Shown: positions 17,696-26,777 of the stretch, piece after piece
Numbering within the stretch: position 1 is the stretch's first letter
Layout: each line of letters opens with the position of its first letter
DNA from: Pseudomonadales bacterium
GTDB lineage: Bacteria; Pseudomonadota; Gammaproteobacteria; Pseudomonadales; Azotimanducaceae
Assembly (NCBI GenBank): GCA_007130155.1
Contig: SLTB01000042.1
Span: 1 to 45,360 of the forward strand
Length of the DNA stretch: 45,360 nucleotides
Direction of reading: 5' to 3'
The notes under the pieces: model-generated
Databases searched by the model: none
What the model was told of the DNA's origin: nothing
The model's input: only the letters and a program-made list of their open reading frames with translations
Program-made: the position numbers and the translations under genes

Positions 17696-19647
17696 TGGCG
17701 CGCAGTCGCGGCAGCTCCCCGGGAGCGGGCGCGCCGCCCGGGCTGGTCACGCTCGGTGGTGCCCGGCCGCGGACGAATGCCTCCAACCTCAATGTCTTCC
17801 CGCTCTGGCGCTATATCGTTGTTCTGGTGGTGGTGCTGCTCGGTTGTCTGTACGCGGCACCCAACCTCTATCCGCCGGATTACGCGGTGCAGATCTCCGG
17901 GCGTGGTGAGTCGCCGGCCGTTCCAGAGCATGTGGTCGAGTTGGCCGAAAGGGCAGCGGTGAGCGCCGGTCTCGAACCCACGCGGGTCGGCATCGAAAAC
18001 CGTCAGGCAGTGCTGCGCTTCCGCGACAACGAAACCCAGATCCGGGCCCAGGAGATCATCCGCCAGCACTTCGTTGCCGAAGGCATCGGTGACGATTACA
18101 TCATCGCCCTGAACCTCGCTTCCACCACGCCTGCCTGGCTCGAAGGTATTGGTGGAGCGCGGATGAATTACGGCCTCGACCTTTCCGGTGGCGTCCACTT
18201 CCTGCTTGAAGTGGATATGGAAACCGCGGTTCGGGATCGGCTGAATGGCTTCGAGGAAGAAGTCCGTACCGTGTTCCGCAATGAGCGGCTGCGTTACCTG
18301 CGGCCCATCGACACCCGTCTGGAACCTCCGGAAATCCGCATCCGCTTTCGCGACGAGGCGGACCGGGACTCTGGACGGTTGGCGCTCGCCGATCGGGTGC
18401 GTGAATTCGATCTCACAAGCGATAGCATCGACGGCGACCCGGCCTTGATCATGCGTCTGCGCGCAGACGTGGTGAGTGAGATCGAAGATTACGCGATCTC
18501 CCAGAACCTCATCAGTCTGCGCAACCGGGTGAATGAGCTCGGGGTATCGGAACCGCTTGTGCAGCGCATGGGCCGTAGTCGCATCGTCATCGACTTGCCG
18601 GGGATCCAGGATTCCTCTCGGGCCAAGGACATCATCGGCCGGGTCGCGAATCTGGAGTTCCGGCTGGTGGCCAGCGCCGACCATCCGCGCAGCGAGGTGG
18701 AGACCTTCCCCTATCAGGGGCGGGATGTGGATCTGCAGCGATCCGTCATTGCCACCGGTGACCGGGTGGGCAATGCCACCTCAAGCATGGACCCTGAAAC
18801 CAGTATGCCTCAGGTGAACATCACCCTGGATGGTCGCGGTGGCGAGAGCATGCATGCGGCCACCCGCCACAATATCGGTCGGCAGATGGCCATTCTGTTC
18901 CGGGAAACCTTGACGCGTTCCTCCTACGAGGAGGTGGACGGCGAGATGGTGCTGCGGCAGATCCCCTACGAAGAGCAACGGCTGATCAGCGTCGCGACCA
19001 TTCAGGCTGCGCTGGGCAACCGCTTCCGCATTACCGGCTTGTCCCACAACGAGGCGCGCGATCTGGCATTGCTGCTGCGCGCCGGTGCGCTGGCTGCGCC
19101 CATGTATATCGTCGAGGAGCGCACCGTCGGCGCCTCTCTGGGCGAACAGAATATCCGTGCAGGCTTCACCTCGGTGGCCATCGGCTTTGCCCTGGTGATG
19201 ACCTTCATGATGGTCTACTACAAGCTGTTCGGCTTGGCTGCCAACATCGCGCTGGCGGTAAACTTGGTGTTGCTGATCGCGGTCATGTCCCTGCTCGGAG
19301 CCACGCTCACGCTGCCCGGTATCGCCGGCATCGTGCTCACGGTGGGCATGGCGGTGGATGCCAACGTGCTGATCTTCTCGCGTATTCGTGAGGAACTGCA
19401 GTACCGAAGTCCTCAGGCGGCCATTTCGGCCGGCTTTGATCGGGCTTTCGTGGCCATTCTGGACGCTAATATCACCACGCTGATCGTGGCCGTGATCCTC
19501 TATGCCATCGGCAGTGGCCCGGTGCGCGGTTTTGCCGTGACGCTGTCCATCGGCATCTGCACTTCGCTGTTCGCGGCCCTGATGGTGACCCGGGCATTGG
19601 TCAATCTCATGTATGGCGGGCGCAACATCCGTCAGCTGGCGATCTGA
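17695..19647 (+). CDS. secD: Protein translocase subunit SecD
   Basis: The 650-residue protein contains a first transmembrane helix (about residues 38-58), the GLDLSGGVHFLLEVD motif, a large periplasmic part, and a C-terminal block of five helices with GIVLTVGMAVDANVLIFSRIREE, the conserved RND-type proton-path segment. SecDF uses the proton-motive force to pull preproteins across the membrane. Compared with typical SecD, which starts a few residues before the PLWRY helix, this reading frame has an extra polar leader of about 30 residues rich in Gly, Ser and Arg. I see no better in-frame start between 17695 and the helix. Confidence 0.96.
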
Positions 19648-19657
19648 GGAGCCCGCT

Positions 19658-20647
19658 GTGAGCGAATCCGATCTTGACGTCGATCGCCGCAACGTCGAGA
19701 AGCGTCAGACCTTCTGGGAATTTGAACTCGCCATCGATTTCATGCGCTGGCGTAAGGTCGCCGCCTGGACATCCGGTGTTGCCGTCGTAGCGTCCATCCT
19801 CTTGCTGGTTTTCAAGGGGCTGAGTTTCGGCCTCGACTTCACCGGTGGCACGTTGGTGGAAGTGCAGTTCCCGGATGCCGTCGATCCTCAGGACATCCGT
19901 GTCGAGCTGCAGGATCTCGGCTACGAGAATCTGGTCGTTCAGAACTTTGGCACGCCGCGGGACATTCTGATTCGGGTGCCGCCGGACGTGGTGGGCGATA
20001 CCGCTACAGTTGGGGATGACCTGCTGCAGCAGCTGCGCAGCGTCTATGGCGGCGACGTCACGCTGCGGCGCTCCGAGTTCGTGGGCCCGACCGTGGGCGA
20101 GGAACTCCGCGAGCAGGGCGGGCTGGCCATGCTGGCGGCCCTGGTCCTGGTGATGATCTACATTCTGTTCCGCTTCAGCGGCAAGTTCGCCATCGGTGCG
20201 GTGGTGGCACTGGCCCACGACGTCATCATCGTCATGGGCGCGTTCGTGCTGTTTCAGTGGAGTTTCGATCTGCCGTCCCTGGCGGCGGTGCTGGCGGTGA
20301 TCGGCTATTCGCTGAACGACACCATTGTCATTTCCGATCGCATCCGGGAGGAGTTCAGGCGCCTGCGCCGGGAAACGCCGTTGGAAGTGTTGAACATCGC
20401 TCTCAACAAGACCTTCGGCCGCACCCTGGTAACGTCTTTGACCACCATCCTGGTGCTGGCGGTACTGTTCATCTTCGGTGGCCAGACGGTCGAAGGGTTC
20501 TCGGAGGCCCTGATCGTCGGGGTGCTGGTCGGGACGTATTCGTCCATCTACGTAGCCGCAAATACGCTCGTGGCGCTCGGGATCAGCCGCGAAGACCTGC
20601 TGGTGCCGGTGAAGGAAGGCGCCGATCAGGAAGGCATCGAACCCTGA
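19658..20647 (+). CDS. secF: Protein translocase subunit SecF
   Basis: The 329-residue protein has the SecF pattern: an N-terminal helix, FGLDFTGGTLVEVQF, a periplasmic domain, and five C-terminal helices including AVIGYSLNDTIVISDRIREE and TSLTTILVLAVLFIFGG. It forms the SecDF export motor with SecD. The GTG at 19658 follows GAGGAG at good distance, ten bases after the secD stop. It is the last gene of the unit and ends 25 bases before the stop of the convergent suhB; no clear hairpin separates them. Confidence 0.96.
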   Translation: MSESDLDVDRRNVEKRQTFWEFELAIDFMRWRKVAAWTSGVAVVASILLLVFKGLSFGLDFTGGTLVEVQFPDAVDPQDIRVELQDLGYENLVVQNFGTPRDILIRVPPDVVGDTATVGDDLLQQLRSVYGGDVTLRRSEFVGPTVGEELREQGGLAMLAALVLVMIYILFRFSGKFAIGAVVALAHDVIIVMGAFVLFQWSFDLPSLAAVLAVIGYSLNDTIVISDRIREEFRRLRRETPLEVLNIALNKTFGRTLVTSLTTILVLAVLFIFGGQTVEGFSEALIVGVLVGTYSSIYVAANTLVALGISREDLLVPVKEGADQEGIEP

Positions 20648-20672
20648 TGTCAGCGCCTGTCGGGGTTTGGTC

Positions 20673-21485
20673 TCAGATCGAACCTCTTTCCGGCCGCATC
20701 GACGGCACCACATTGGGGGCGATGGTCTGCAGGACGGCCTTGAAGCACTTGGGATTGCCCGCCACGATGCTGCCGCCGTTCAGGTAGTGCATGTCGCCGG
20801 TGAAGTCCGCCACCAGGCCGCCCGCCTCGGTTACCAACAGTGCTCCCGCTGCCACGTCCCAGGGCTTCAGGCCCGGTTCGAAAAAGGCATCCAGGCGTCC
20901 GGCGGCCACGTAGGCGAGATCGAGGGCGGCTGCGCCTGAGCGACGTACGCTGCCTGCGCGACGGGTGACGGTTTCGAGCATGCTCATGTAGGGGGTCAGA
21001 TGCAGGTCGACCTCCCCCGGAGGGAGGCCTGTGCCGACCAGGGCGCCTTCGAGGTGCGCGCGCTTGCTGACACGGATGCGGCGATCATTGAGCTGAGCAC
21101 CGTGGCCGCGGGAGGCAATGAAGGATTCGTCGCGCAGGGGATCGAGGATCACGGCGTGTTCGAGCCTGCCGCGCACGCGACAGGCAATGGATACACAGAA
21201 GTGCGGTATGCCGTGCAGGAAGTTCGTGGTGCCGTCCAGCGGATCGATGATCCAGGTGTGCTCGGCGCCGGCGGGGCCGATCAGGCCGGATTCCTCGCAA
21301 AGGAAGGCGTGGTCCGGAAAGGACTTCGAAAGGATGTCGACGATGGCCTTTTCGGCGGCACGGTCGACGTCGGAAACGAGATCGTTCTTGCGCTTCTCCT
21401 GAATCTCCAGGGTGTCGACGCGATCGAGGGCTCGAACGATGATCTGTCCGGCGCGCCGGGCTGCGCGCAGGGCGATGTTGGCCAT
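20673..21485 (-). CDS. suhB: Inositol-1-monophosphatase family protein SuhB
   Basis: The 270-residue protein has the metal-site motifs of the inositol monophosphatase family: CEESG, WIIDPLDGTTNFLHG and KPWDVAAGALLVTEAGG. SuhB hydrolyses inositol phosphates and, in enterobacteria, also acts in ribosomal RNA antitermination and processing. The ATG at 21485 gives the usual MANIALRAARRAGQ-like start. The frame stays open much further upstream, but that part overlaps trmJ and iscR on the other strand and shows no family similarity. It is convergent with secF and divergent from trmJ with 102 bases between starts. Confidence 0.93.
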   Translation of the reverse strand: MANIALRAARRAGQIIVRALDRVDTLEIQEKRKNDLVSDVDRAAEKAIVDILSKSFPDHAFLCEESGLIGPAGAEHTWIIDPLDGTTNFLHGIPHFCVSIACRVRGRLEHAVILDPLRDESFIASRGHGAQLNDRRIRVSKRAHLEGALVGTGLPPGEVDLHLTPYMSMLETVTRRAGSVRRSGAAALDLAYVAAGRLDAFFEPGLKPWDVAAGALLVTEAGGLVADFTGDMHYLNGGSIVAGNPKCFKAVLQTIAPNVVPSMRPERGSI

Positions 21486-21587
21486 GGGCTGCACGGCGGG
21501 TCTCCATGGTTGGAGGCGGGTCGAAAACGGCCGGCCTGAAAGGGCTGCGAAGATTACCAGAAGTCCAGGGCATATGGAGAAGCAACG

Positions 21588-22385
21588 ATGACGAACGCGA
21601 CGGATGCGCCCGGGCTCGCCCCGGAGATTGCTGACCGCATCCGCATGGTGATGGTGGAGCCGACTCATCCTGGCAACATCGGCGCAGCCGCCCGGGCCAT
21701 GAAGAACATGGGCCTGAAACAGCTGGTGCTGGTGAATCCGCTGAAGTTTCCCGACAACGAGGCCCGGTTTCGCTCGGCCTCGGCGGTGGACGTGGTGGAC
21801 TCCGCCCGGGTTGTACCGACCCTGGCGGAGGCTATCGATGACTGCACGCTGGTGATCGGTGCCTCGGCCCGCAATCGTCGCGTGCCCTGGCCAATGGTGG
21901 ATGCCCGGGCCGCCGCGTCCGCCGCTTTGAAGGAAGTGACCCAGGGCGAGGTGGCCGTACTCTTCGGTCGCGAATCCAGCGGACTCACCAATGAGGAGCT
22001 GGCCCGGTGTCAGCTGCATCTGCATATTCCCAGCGACCCGGCCTACACTTCCCTGAACGTGGCCATGGCCATGCAGATCGTCGCCTATGAGATCCGTCGG
22101 GGCTGGCTCGATGCCGGCGGACTGCTGCCGGAGCCGGACTGGGACAAGCCCTGGGCCGATACGCAAGCGGTGGAGGGCATGCTCACACATCTCTCCGATG
22201 TCCTTGATCTGCTTCAGTTCTACGATCAGCGCGAACCCGGCCAGGTGATGCTGCGCATGCGGCGGCTGTTCTTCCGCACACGCCTGGACCAGGTGGAAGT
22301 CAACATTCTGCGCGGGCTGCTTACCAACATGGAGCGCCGCGCCGGCCGGCCTGGTAAGGGTGCCCGCGAAGCGGATGCGGATTGA
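21588..22385 (+). CDS. trmJ: tRNA (cytidine/uridine-2'-O-)-methyltransferase TrmJ
   Basis: The 265-residue protein is a SPOUT-class methyltransferase. PTHPGNIGAAARAMKNMGL is motif 1, VAVLFGRESSGLTNEEL motif 2, and LHIPSDPAYTSLNVAMAMQIVAYEI motif 3 of the knotted SAM site. TrmJ methylates the 2'-hydroxyl of nucleotide 32 in several tRNAs. The ATG at 21588 follows GGAGA. In many gammaproteobacteria trmJ precedes cysE and the isc operon; here iscR follows directly after a 180-base gap holding a REP-like pair. Confidence 0.95.
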   Translation: MTNATDAPGLAPEIADRIRMVMVEPTHPGNIGAAARAMKNMGLKQLVLVNPLKFPDNEARFRSASAVDVVDSARVVPTLAEAIDDCTLVIGASARNRRVPWPMVDARAAASAALKEVTQGEVAVLFGRESSGLTNEELARCQLHLHIPSDPAYTSLNVAMAMQIVAYEIRRGWLDAGGLLPEPDWDKPWADTQAVEGMLTHLSDVLDLLQFYDQREPGQVMLRMRRLFFRTRLDQVEVNILRGLLTNMERRAGRPGKGAREADAD

Positions 22386-22425
22386 GGCGTGCCCGCGCCT
22401 AGAGCTTTCCCGCGCAGCGATACGC

Positions 22426-22470
22426 TGTGGGAGTGCCCAGTGGGCGCGATCGCCCGCAATGCGGGCTCCC
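22426..22470. repeat. REP-like palindrome pair (inverted) between trmJ and iscR
   Basis: The first unit reads TGTGGGAG (22426-22433), then stem GCCC-AGT-GGGC (22435-22445), then GCGA. The second is inverted: TCGC, stem GCCCGC-AAT-GCGGGC (22452-22466), then TCCC, whose reverse complement again gives GGGAG-stem-GCGA. The shared head and foot with different stems match the design of REP/BIME elements and of the repeats at 41623-41788. Confidence 0.6.
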
Positions 22471-22497
22471 GCCGGGTTGAGCCTGGCCCGGAGGACA

Positions 22498-22530
22498 GAA
22501 GTTGATCGCTGCCCTCGGGTATTGGACAAT
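22498..22530 (+). promoter_or_regulatory. iscR promoter with a likely type 1 IscR binding site
   Basis: TTGATC (22502-22507) and GACAAT (22525-22530) are spaced by 17 bases, each matching sigma70 at four positions. Overlapping the -35 is AGTTGA-N8-CTCGGG-TAT (22500-22522). It fits the outer parts of the 25-base type 1 IscR motif (ASYYGA and TCRRSTAT) and, from memory, the spacing of the E. coli iscR site. Binding by [2Fe-2S]-IscR here would repress the gene. Confidence 0.5.
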
Positions 22531-22565
22531 CCTTCTTTGCAGTTCGCCTCCAAGGATGCTGATTC

Positions 22566-23066
22566 ATGCGCCTGACCACTCGCGGCCGCTATGCCGTCAC
22601 CGCCATGGTCGATCTGGCGCTGCACGGTGCGCAGGGCCCGGTGACGCTGGCCGACATCGCCACCCGTCAGCACATTTCTCTTGCCTACCTGGAGCAGCTC
22701 TTCGCCCGTCTGCGCAGGAGCGGACTGGTGTCCAGTGTGCGGGGCCCTGGCGGTGGCTATAGGCTGGCCGAGGCCGGTCTGGACATCGCCGTGGTGGACA
22801 TCATCGATGCGGTGGACGAGTCTCTGGATGCCACACGCTGCGGCGGCGGCAGCGATTGCCAGGATGGGCGAACCTGCCTGACGCATGAACTCTGGAGCGA
22901 TTTGTCCTCGCGGATTCACGCTTTTCTCAAGGGGGTCACCCTTGGCCAGATCATCGACCGCCCGGAGATTCGGGCAGTGGGTCGGCGTCAGCGGGCGGAT
23001 GCGGATGTGCCGCAGCGGCGCCCGGACGATCGGATCGACACGTTCTCGCTCGACCCGGTGCCCTGA
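22566..23066 (+). CDS. iscR: Fe-S cluster-responsive regulator IscR
   Basis: The 166-residue protein is an Rrf2-family regulator. It has a winged helix at about residues 1-70, with the recognition region [23 protein letters not shown], and a cluster site at C92, C98, C104 and H107, the same residues as in E. coli IscR. With a [2Fe-2S] cluster it represses its own operon; without it, it controls other Fe-S genes. Upstream lies a promoter with a plausible IscR site. The gene is followed four bases later by iscS, as in a normal isc operon. Confidence 0.95.
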   Translation: MRLTTRGRYAVTAMVDLALHGAQGPVTLADIATRQHISLAYLEQLFARLRRSGLVSSVRGPGGGYRLAEAGLDIAVVDIIDAVDESLDATRCGGGSDCQDGRTCLTHELWSDLSSRIHAFLKGVTLGQIIDRPEIRAVGRRQRADADVPQRRPDDRIDTFSLDPVP

Positions 23067-23070
23067 AGCC

Positions 23071-24267
23071 ATGACTCACACAGCGCATATGCCTGTTTAC
23101 CTGGACAACGCCGCCACGACCCCGGTGGATCCGGATGTGGCAGCTGCCATGGCGGCATGCCTCACCATGGATGGCGTGTTCGGCAATCCGGCATCCCGAT
23201 CCCACCTCTACGGCTGGGACGCCGAGGAGCGCGTGGAGCAGGCCCGGGTGGAGGTGTCTGAGCTGATCAACTGCGACCCGCGTGAGCTGGTCTGGACTTC
23301 CGGTGCGACGGAGTCCGATAACCTCGCGATCAAGGGAGTGCTGCTCGGGCCAAGGGCCCGTGGCCGTCATCTGATCACGTCCCGGATCGAACACAAGGCC
23401 GTAATCGACAGTTGCCGCTGGCTCGAGAAGCAGGGCTTCGAGGTCACCTGGCTGACGCCTCAAGCCAATGGTGCCGTGACCGCGGACGCGGTGGCTGAAG
23501 CGCTTCGCTCTGATACGGCTTTGGTATCGCTGATGTCGGTGAACAATGAGCTTGGCGTGTTCACTGACATAGAGGCCATCGCTGCCGTTACCCGGGCGGC
23601 CGATGTGCCCTTGCATGTGGACGCAGCCCAGGCCCTGGCCAAGGTTCCCATCGATCTCGCGGCCCTGCCGGTAGAGTTGATGTCGTTCTCCGGTCACAAG
23701 ATCTACGGCCCCAAGGGCATTGGTGCGCTCTATGTCCGACGCGATGCGGGTCTCGCACTGGAGCCGCAGATGCACGGTGGCGGCCATGAGCGCGGGCTGC
23801 GTTCCGGAACGCTGCCGACCCACCAGATTGTCGGCATGGGGCGAGCCTGTGCTTTAGCGGCCGAGATCCTTGATGCGGAGATCGCTCGGCTGCGTGAGCT
23901 TCGCCAACGATTTCTGGCGGGCATCTCGGGGCTCGATGAGGTGCGTCTCAATGGTGACGCCGAGCGCGGTGTACCCGGCATCGTGAACCTGGCATTTGGC
24001 CGGGTAGATGGCGAAGCCTTGATCCTGGCGCTGGCCGCCGATGTGGCCTGCTCCACGGCCTCGGCTTGTACCTCTGCCACCATCGAGCCGTCCCACGTCC
24101 TGCGCGGCATCGGTCTTAGCGATGATCTTGCCCACGCCTCGATCCGCTTCTCCATGGGGCGTTTTACCACGGCCGACGAAGTGAATTATGCCGCCGGACG
24201 TGTCGTTGAGACCGTTACCCGGCTGCGCGCCTCCTTCGCCGGCAGCCCTCGTCGAGGCGCGCGCTGA
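23071..24267 (+). CDS. iscS: Cysteine desulfurase, IscS type, with shortened C-terminus
   Basis: The 398-residue protein is a class I cysteine desulfurase: K210 in [12 protein letters not shown] binds PLP and C333 in [15 protein letters not shown] carries the persulfide. It supplies sulfur for Fe-S clusters, tRNA thiolation and, with MoaD-like proteins, molybdopterin. Compared with E. coli IscS it stops early: after [16 protein letters not shown] the protein ends in [10 protein letters not shown], without the SPLWEMYKxGxDLNSIEW tail that takes part in IscU binding. No other frame encodes the tail, so this is not a simple frameshift. iscU, iscA, hscBA, fdx and iscX are all missing downstream. 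The start ATG at 23071 is four bases after iscR. Confidence 0.93.
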   Translation: MTHTAHMPVYLDNAATTPVDPDVAAAMAACLTMDGVFGNPASRSHLYGWDAEERVEQARVEVSELINCDPRELVWTSGATESDNLAIKGVLLGPRARGRHLITSRIEHKAVIDSCRWLEKQGFEVTWLTPQANGAVTADAVAEALRSDTALVSLMSVNNELGVFTDIEAIAAVTRAADVPLHVDAAQALAKVPIDLAALPVELMSFSGHKIYGPKGIGALYVRRDAGLALEPQMHGGGHERGLRSGTLPTHQIVGMGRACALAAEILDAEIARLRELRQRFLAGISGLDEVRLNGDAERGVPGIVNLAFGRVDGEALILALAADVACSTASACTSATIEPSHVLRGIGLSDDLAHASIRFSMGRFTTADEVNYAAGRVVETVTRLRASFAGSPRRGAR

Positions 24268-24294
24268 CCGCAGCCTCGGATAGCAGATGATGCA

Positions 24295-24322
24295 ATGCAA
24301 AATGGCCCCGGCCGCGTATAAT
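24295..24322 (+). promoter_or_regulatory. Candidate ndk promoter
   Basis: A perfect -10 hexamer TATAAT lies at 24317-24322 and a weak -35 ATGCAA at 24295-24300, spaced by 16 bases. It sits in the 131-base gap between iscS and ndk, so ndk and its downstream genes need not depend on iscR transcription. Confidence 0.6.
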
Positions 24323-24398
24323 GTGCGCCGCCTCGGTGCGTGGCACTGACTGCGCGCGCCGCCGTATTTTTCGGATGATTCGCTGGAGAGAGAACACG

Positions 24399-24830
24399 AT
24401 GGCCCTTGAACGGACCCTGTCCATCATCAAGCCCGACGCGGTCGGCAACAACCATATCGGCGCCATCCAGGCACGGTTTGAAGAGGCCGGTCTGCGTATC
24501 GTCGCGCTGCGGATGCGGCATCTGTCCCGTGTCGAGGCGGCTGGTTTCTACGCAGAGCACGAGGGGCGGCCGTTCTTTGAGGATCTCCTGAAGTTCATGA
24601 CCTCTGGTCCGGTGGTTGTGCAGGTGCTCGAGGGCGATGACGCTGTTGCTGCCAATCGCAAGCTTATGGGTGCCACCGACCCGAAGAAGGCGGATGCTGG
24701 TACCATCCGGGCTGATTTCGCTACCTCCATCGACGCCAACGCGGTTCATGGTTCCGATTCGCCGGAATCCGCGGCCCGCGAGATCGCCTACTTCTTCAGC
24801 GCACTGGACGTCCACTCACGGAACGCCTGA
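24399..24830 (+). CDS. ndk: Nucleoside diphosphate kinase
   Basis: The 143-residue protein has the standard length and the motifs [12 protein letters not shown] at the start and [20 protein letters not shown], in which H117 is the phosphohistidine. It equilibrates nucleoside triphosphate pools by transferring the gamma phosphate of ATP to other diphosphates. GGAGAGAG precedes the ATG. The stop overlaps the start of rlmN (TGATG). Confidence 0.97.
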   Translation: MALERTLSIIKPDAVGNNHIGAIQARFEEAGLRIVALRMRHLSRVEAAGFYAEHEGRPFFEDLLKFMTSGPVVVQVLEGDDAVAANRKLMGATDPKKADAGTIRADFATSIDANAVHGSDSPESAAREIAYFFSALDVHSRNA

Positions 24831-25999
24831 TGACTACTGCAACCGCCACAGCAAGCACGGAGTCAGGCGCAGGCCTGCCCGTGAACCTGATCGGCCTGCC
24901 GCGCGCGGAGCTCGAGCAATTCTTTGCCGAGCTCGGTGAGCGGCCGTTCCGTGCTGTGCAGGTCATGAAGTGGCTGCACCATCGGGGTGCCGACGATTTT
25001 GCGTCCATGACCGATCTTTCCCGGGTCCTGCGGGCACGCCTTGAAGAGATGGCTGTCGTGTCCATGCCGGAAGTGATTGCGGAGAACATCTCCTCTGATG
25101 GCACCCGGAAGTGGTTGATGGGCCTTGAGGATGGGCAGCGCATCGAGGTGGTGTTCATTCCCGAGAAGGATCGCGGCACGCTCTGTATTTCTTCCCAGGT
25201 AGGCTGTGCGCTGGACTGCAGTTTCTGCGCAACGGGGAAGCAGGGCTTCAATCGCAACCTCACCACTGCCGAGATCGTGGGCCAGGTGCGCCAGGCCAGC
25301 CGTCGCCTGCAAGGCGTGGTCACGGATCGCGATCGGGCCATCACCAACATCGTCCTGATGGGCATGGGCGAACCCCTGCTCAATTTCGACGCCGTGCTGC
25401 CAGCCATCGACATTCTGCTCGACGACCTCGGTTACGGCATCTCCAAGCGCCGCCTGACGCTGTCCACAGCAGGCGTTGCACCGGCCATCCTGCGGCTGGC
25501 TGAAGTCACCGACGTGGCGCTGGCGATATCCCTGCATGCTCCCGACGATGCCCTTCGTGATCAGCTGGTGCCAATCAATCGCCGCTATCCCATAGCGGAG
25601 CTGCTGGATGCGGTACGGACCTATCTGAGCCGGCTCGGTGACTGGCGCTCGGTCACTATCGAATACACGCTGATGGATGGCGTCAACGACAGCCTGGAGC
25701 AGGCCGAGGCGCTGGCCAAATTGTTGGCGGATCTTCGCGAACGCTGCAAGATCAATCTCATCCCCTTCAATCCCTTCCCTGGATCGGGTTATCGTCGCCC
25801 CACCGAAGCGCGGGTGCGGGCGTTCCAGACCCATCTCCTCGAGCGCGGCTTCGCTACCATGCTGCGGACCACCCGTGGCGAGGACATCGATGCCGCCTGC
25901 GGGCAGTTGGCCGGAAACTTCGAGGACCGCACGCGTAGACGCGAGCGCTACATAGCGAGACTCAAGGATCATGGTGTCATTACCCACCAAGCCGTTTGA
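24830..25999 (+). CDS. rlmN: Dual-specificity 23S rRNA/tRNA adenine C2-methyltransferase
   Basis: The 389-residue protein is a radical SAM enzyme with the cluster motif C126-x3-C130-x2-C133 (CALDCSFC). A terminal cysteine in DIDAACGQLAG (C357) takes part in the methyl-transfer mechanism. RlmN methylates A2503 of 23S rRNA and A37 of some tRNAs at C2. The neighbouring order ndk-rlmN-pilW-rodZ is typical of gammaproteobacteria. Its end overlaps the start of pilW by 29 bases. Confidence 0.96.
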   Translation: MTTATATASTESGAGLPVNLIGLPRAELEQFFAELGERPFRAVQVMKWLHHRGADDFASMTDLSRVLRARLEEMAVVSMPEVIAENISSDGTRKWLMGLEDGQRIEVVFIPEKDRGTLCISSQVGCALDCSFCATGKQGFNRNLTTAEIVGQVRQASRRLQGVVTDRDRAITNIVLMGMGEPLLNFDAVLPAIDILLDDLGYGISKRRLTLSTAGVAPAILRLAEVTDVALAISLHAPDDALRDQLVPINRRYPIAELLDAVRTYLSRLGDWRSVTIEYTLMDGVNDSLEQAEALAKLLADLRERCKINLIPFNPFPGSGYRRPTEARVRAFQTHLLERGFATMLRTTRGEDIDAACGQLAGNFEDRTRRRERYIARLKDHGVITHQAV

Positions 26000-26777
26000 G
26001 CGCAGCACCCACAACATCTTCCTGGCGACCGTCGCCGTACTCATCCTTGCTTTGACGGGATGTGCCGCGACGCCCCGGAGCACGGGGCCGGGTGAAGTCG
26101 GCACAGTCGAGGAACGCGTGCGTGCCCATCTGGATCTGGCGGAAGGTTACCTGGAAACCGGCGACGTCAATCGGGCCAAGCGGCCGCTGGAACGGGCGGA
26201 GGAACTCGCCCCCCGTTCGTGGGAAGCGCAGAGCCTGCGGGCGCGTATTCTTTCCCGCGAAGGCGACTTCGAGTTGGCCGAGCGCCACTTCCGTCAGGCC
26301 ATTCGCTTCGCCGGCCGGGAGCCGCGGGTGCGCAATGATTTTGGCGTTTTCCTCTACGAACGTGGCCGCTACGCGGAGGCTGTGGAGCAGCTGACCCTGG
26401 CCGTCGCCGATCCGGCCAATCCCCAGCGGGCGATCGCCTATGAGAATCTGGGTCTGGCGCAACTTCGGGTGGGCGCCCGTACTGAGGCCCGCAATGCCTT
26501 CAATCGGGCCATCCTGCTGCGTGAGCGAATGCCGGTGTCGTTGCTGGAACTGGCGGAGCTGGCCTTCGAGGATTCGGACTTTCCCCAGGCGACGACCTAT
26601 TTCGATCGTTTTCGGGGTATGAGTCGGCAGACGCCCCGGAGTCTCTGGCTTGGCATTCGCCTGGCCCGAGTTTTCGCCAATGCGGACGCCGAGGCCAGTT
26701 ACGCGCTGCAGTTGCGTAACCTTTATCCTTCGTCTGCGGAGTATCTGCGCTATCAGGAGTCCCTGCGTGAGGGATGA
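25971..26777 (+). CDS. pilW: Type IV pilus biogenesis lipoprotein PilW (PilF)
   Basis: The 268-residue protein has a signal peptide with lipobox LALTGC (Cys31), then tetratricopeptide repeats from about residue 50 to 235 (for example GYLETGDVNRAKRPLERAEELAPRS and ILSREGDFELAERHFRQAIRFAG). PilW/PilF is the outer-membrane lipoprotein that helps assemble the PilQ secretin. The ATG at 25971 lies inside the end of rlmN, preceded by AAGG. Synteny (rlmN-pilW-rodZ) supports the call, although other pilus genes are not in the window. Confidence 0.9.
   Translation: MVSLPTKPFERSTHNIFLATVAVLILALTGCAATPRSTGPGEVGTVEERVRAHLDLAEGYLETGDVNRAKRPLERAEELAPRSWEAQSLRARILSREGDFELAERHFRQAIRFAGREPRVRNDFGVFLYERGRYAEAVEQLTLAVADPANPQRAIAYENLGLAQLRVGARTEARNAFNRAILLRERMPVSLLELAELAFEDSDFPQATTYFDRFRGMSRQTPRSLWLGIRLARVFANADAEASYALQLRNLYPSSAEYLRYQESLREG

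Noticed and set aside
21486-23072. Upstream extension of the suhB frame to a 799-residue protein
   Set aside because: The extra part runs antisense through trmJ and iscR and shows no inositol monophosphatase similarity. The ATG at 21485 gives the normal protein length.
24230-24300. Frameshift that could hide the missing IscS tail
   Set aside because: I read the other frames after the stop; none encodes anything like SPLWEMYK or SIEW, so simple frameshift truncation is not supported.
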